The notes under the pieces are model-generated. The model ran no database searches, was not told the DNA's origin, and saw only the letters and a program-made list of their open reading frames with translations. This document shows, piece after piece, positions 61,660 through 64,000 of a stretch of DNA of 64,000 bases. The position numbers were made by a program, and so were the translations under genes. The DNA lies in NCBI GenBank assembly GCA_964016875.1, contig OZ024718.1:8251001-8315000 (forward strand), written 5' to 3'. The stretch comes from Fallopia convolvulus (Eukaryota > Streptophyta > Magnoliopsida > Caryophyllales > Polygonaceae). Position 1 is the first letter of the stretch, and every line of letters starts with the position of its first letter.

Positions 61660-62538
61660 CTAGGCCATATAGTACCGTATCAATTCTTCCCCGTTAACAA
61701 TCGACTTGTCCTCAAGTCGGAAATCAGAAAAAGAAATCATGAGGTATTCAAACATCATCACTTCAGCACTCGCTTGACAATCCAAGACCAAAGCCAACTT
61801 TAAAGGAGTTGCAAATTCAGCACTTAGCAACACCTGTAGCCAACAAACGCCATGGTCAAAAACAAAAGTCGATCCATCTCCATCTACATCAGCAGACCCA
61901 TACTCCACCTTAAATCTTCTATTAATGTTCATCACAATGCTAAAATCATTGTACAATTGATAACTAAGCATCCTTTGTACCCAAAAACCAGTGGAGATCA
62001 AGCATCCACCCGGATCAAACACCCATTGTTCAATTGCCCAATTAGCCATAAACAGAGGTGCATTGTTCAATTGAGGAGCACTTGAATTAGCCAAGAATCC
62101 AAACAAAGACACTTTAGAGCCATCCAAACTAATTTCAACAGAGGCAACTGATTCATTAGCAAGTTCACCTCGTAGAAATTCCTTCAATGGTGAACCAATG
62201 ACTTCACGATTTGTGCTCTAATCTTGGCAATCTTTAAAGGCACCCTGGAATGACGTGGTTTGCGAATACCCTAAGGTCGAATTCCACCAGTCTTACTTGA
62301 CCAATTCCAAGTCCGAAGGGACCTCGGGAGCCGTGATAGAGGTCGCGGGCGCGGGTAAAAGGGTTGTGGACGGGGGTACAGGAGCAGCGGGCACAAGGAC
62401 AAGGGCCGCAAGCGCGGGTATAGTGACCGCGGGCGCGGGGGTAGGGTTTGGCGGAGGTTCGTTCGCATCTTCGATAGTAATCTCCTTTGCCTCCATCGTT
62501 TGTCTTCTTCTCCTCAACCCCGGCCATTGGCCATTCAC
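61660..62538 (-). pseudogene. Retrotransposon-like remnant
   Basis: Two minus-strand open parts. The downstream one (62187-61660, 175 aa, MKEFLRGELANES) ends with DFRLEDKSIVNGEE. This recalls the tail of plant Ty3/gypsy polyproteins, where a similar LEDKV-type run follows the integrase; the rest of it I do not recognise. The upstream one (62538-62293) starts near MEAKEITIEDANEPPP and is a GC-rich Pro/Ala low-complexity stretch that could be gag-like. Frames are not continuous between them. A decayed, internally deleted retrotransposon fits best, but an unknown host gene is possible. Confidence 0.35.
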
Positions 62539-62604
62539 CCTTCCCTGGTTACAGTTTATTCGAGTGAATTTGATACGAGGCTACTACGGTCTTGTATCAA
62601 TTGA

Positions 62605-62703
62605 TGCTTTCATTGAGAGTGTTATTGTATTAATTAGTGCTTTCATTGAGAGTTTTATCGTATCAATTGGTGCTTTCATTGAGAGTGTTATCGTATCAAA
62701 TAC
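62605..62703 (+). repeat. 33-bp tandem repeat, three copies
   Basis: Copies start at 62605, 62638 and 62671, each beginning TGCTTTCATTGAGAG. Copies two and three are nearly identical, and copy one differs at a few bases. Confidence 0.9.
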
Positions 62704-62764
62704 TCAATAGCCATTTTCTGTGTTACTGTAGTATTGATCAGAACACCAAATCCTCCCTCGTATA

Positions 62765-63980
62765 GTCCTTGGGCATTCAAGAAGGAACTTTCCCCATCAA
62801 GTACTTTGGTCTCCCTCTGCACAATAGAAGATTAAAGGCTAAGTTTGAACCGCTAATTGATAAGATCTCTGCTAGAATCAATTCTCGGTCCTTCGAGTTA
62901 TTACCTTATGTTGGAAGATTAGAGTTAATAAGAACAATAATAAGTCAACAATTGGGGGGGGGGGTCTTATCAACGATAAACTTTGAATCAACTTAATAAT
63001 CTACTATGTTACAACTTTTGGAGTGGAGTTACAAATGCCCGTAGAAGCTTAGTTGCATGGGAGGATGTTGTAAGTTCAAGGACTAAGGGAGGCTTGGGCA
63101 TTAAAGAGTTGCTTTCCTGGAATAGGGCACAATTTGCTCTCCATATCAAAGATATCGAAACTCAACATGAAAACATTTAGGTGTACAAGGTTAGGGCAAA
63201 TCTTTCTAGGGGACAAGATATCTAGAACATTGAGAGAAAAGGCAAAGATGGTTCATATTGGAAGACTATTCCACATATACCATGTAGCCTTGCTGACCTC
63301 AAGGATCATATTGATCTTAAGGTTTATCAGGAAAATTGGGAGTGAACTCTAGAAAAAAATTACATATTTGCTCTATTGCAAATGAAGGAATGTTGGGAGC
63401 ATAGTACAATTGGTCGGGGACACAATTAGAAGAGCCCGATTATGCTTATATGTGATTTCATTACTTGGTTTGTTGCGAGAGATAGAGCACTAATTATGAG
63501 CAAATTGCATTGGTATGACATGGTTGAATCAAACATTTGTCAATTGTGTGGGCGCGAAGAGGAGACAACACAACACCAATGTTTTTATGCCCTTACCTTG
63601 AAAGAGTCATACACAGTCTCATGTTGTAGAATGGTGTAGGTTATACCATTAATTGGTAGCCTTTCTGATTGGCTTCACTGTTTACAATAATTAACAAGAA
63701 GCAAGTCTTCCACGATCTACAAGATTAGGCTAGCAGCTTTCACAGCAGCTTTGTATAACATCTAAAACGTAGAAATGAAGGGGCATTCTAGGGAACAATC
63801 ACCCTTAGTGACCAATGTAGCAAGAAGTCTAGGGATATTATGAAAATCCGAATGAAAGGGAGGATAAAGACCTTTGACAACAAGGTTATGAAATGGATGG
63901 TTTCGGACCAAACCACCGATTCCACCATAATTTTATAAAAACAAATTGACCTTTGGCCGGTTCTCAATTGCTATAATGCC
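62765..63980 (+). pseudogene. LINE (non-LTR retrotransposon) reverse transcriptase C-terminal remnant
   Basis: The translation carries signatures of plant L1-type elements: GTFPIKYFGLPLHNRRLK then FEPLIDKISARINSRSFELL, next LVAWEDV followed by GGLGIKELLSWNRAQFA, and a zf-RVT-like segment with KLHWYDMVESNICQLC and EETTQH. These lie in different frames separated by stops, and sequence between ISQQL (about 62954) and LNNL (about 62986) is missing and replaced partly by an 11-G run (62954-62964). Remnants continue to the window edge (LAAFTAALYNI near 63735). The upstream catalytic half is not in this window. Confidence 0.85.
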
Positions 63981-64000
63981 TCCAACAACTAGATTTGGCT

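Noticed and set aside
62234..62538. Several overlapping GC-rich frames on both strands
   Set aside because: Low-complexity Pro/Ala/Arg content opens all frames at once; only the Pro/Ala frame was kept, as part of a retrotransposon-like remnant.
62605..62703. CRISPR-like array
   Set aside because: The repeats are contiguous without unique spacers and the genome is a plant.

Overview
The window is nuclear DNA of a flowering plant, almost certainly a eudicot. Its protein-coding genes have short GT-AG introns and encode plant-specific families (STRUBBELIG-type receptor kinase, O-fucosyltransferase, BAH-PHD chromatin reader, class I KNOX homeodomain). The spaces between them hold plant transposons of most major orders. 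The species cannot be named from this sequence.

Positions 1-31728 are dominated by one nested structure. A mariner-like DNA transposon (TA target duplication, Stowaway-type ends, broken DD39D transposase) runs from 633 to 31726. Within it, a Ty3/gypsy-type LTR retrotransposon has inserted with a perfect AAGGC target duplication and now exists as a head-to-tail array: four LTRs (2764 bp each) alternating with three internal regions (5346 bp each), period exactly 8110 bp. The retrotransposon split a second, minus-strand gene of the mariner element. Removing the array and one copy of the target duplication leaves a continuous 110-codon acidic reading frame directly behind an intron acceptor. This two-gene mariner-like element and the shared-LTR array are the most unusual content of the window.

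Positions 31729-34590 are AT-rich and include a clean hAT-type MITE (33244-33961).

Positions 34871-56500 are the gene-bearing part. In order: an SRF6/SRF7-like LRR receptor kinase (+, 16 coding exons, 711 aa), an O-fucosyltransferase family protein (+, 10 exons, 589 aa), an EBS-like BAH-PHD histone reader (-, 5 exons, 212 aa), a decayed copia element (-), and a SHOOT MERISTEMLESS-like KNOX gene (-, 4 exons, 410 aa) with a small retroposon in its third intron. All four gene models close in frame across every predicted splice junction. EBS-type and STM-type proteins both act in developmental control (Polycomb-linked repression of flowering and meristem maintenance respectively), but nothing here shows that the genes work together.

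Positions 57240-64000 are again transposon territory: an AT-rich inverted repeat, a probable solo LTR, a MULE with long terminal inverted repeats and a GC-rich, possibly captured interior, a retrotransposon-like remnant, a 33-bp tandem repeat, and a broken LINE at the right edge.

Gene structures were derived by eye from reading frame, GT-AG sites and family knowledge. No alignment or database search was run.
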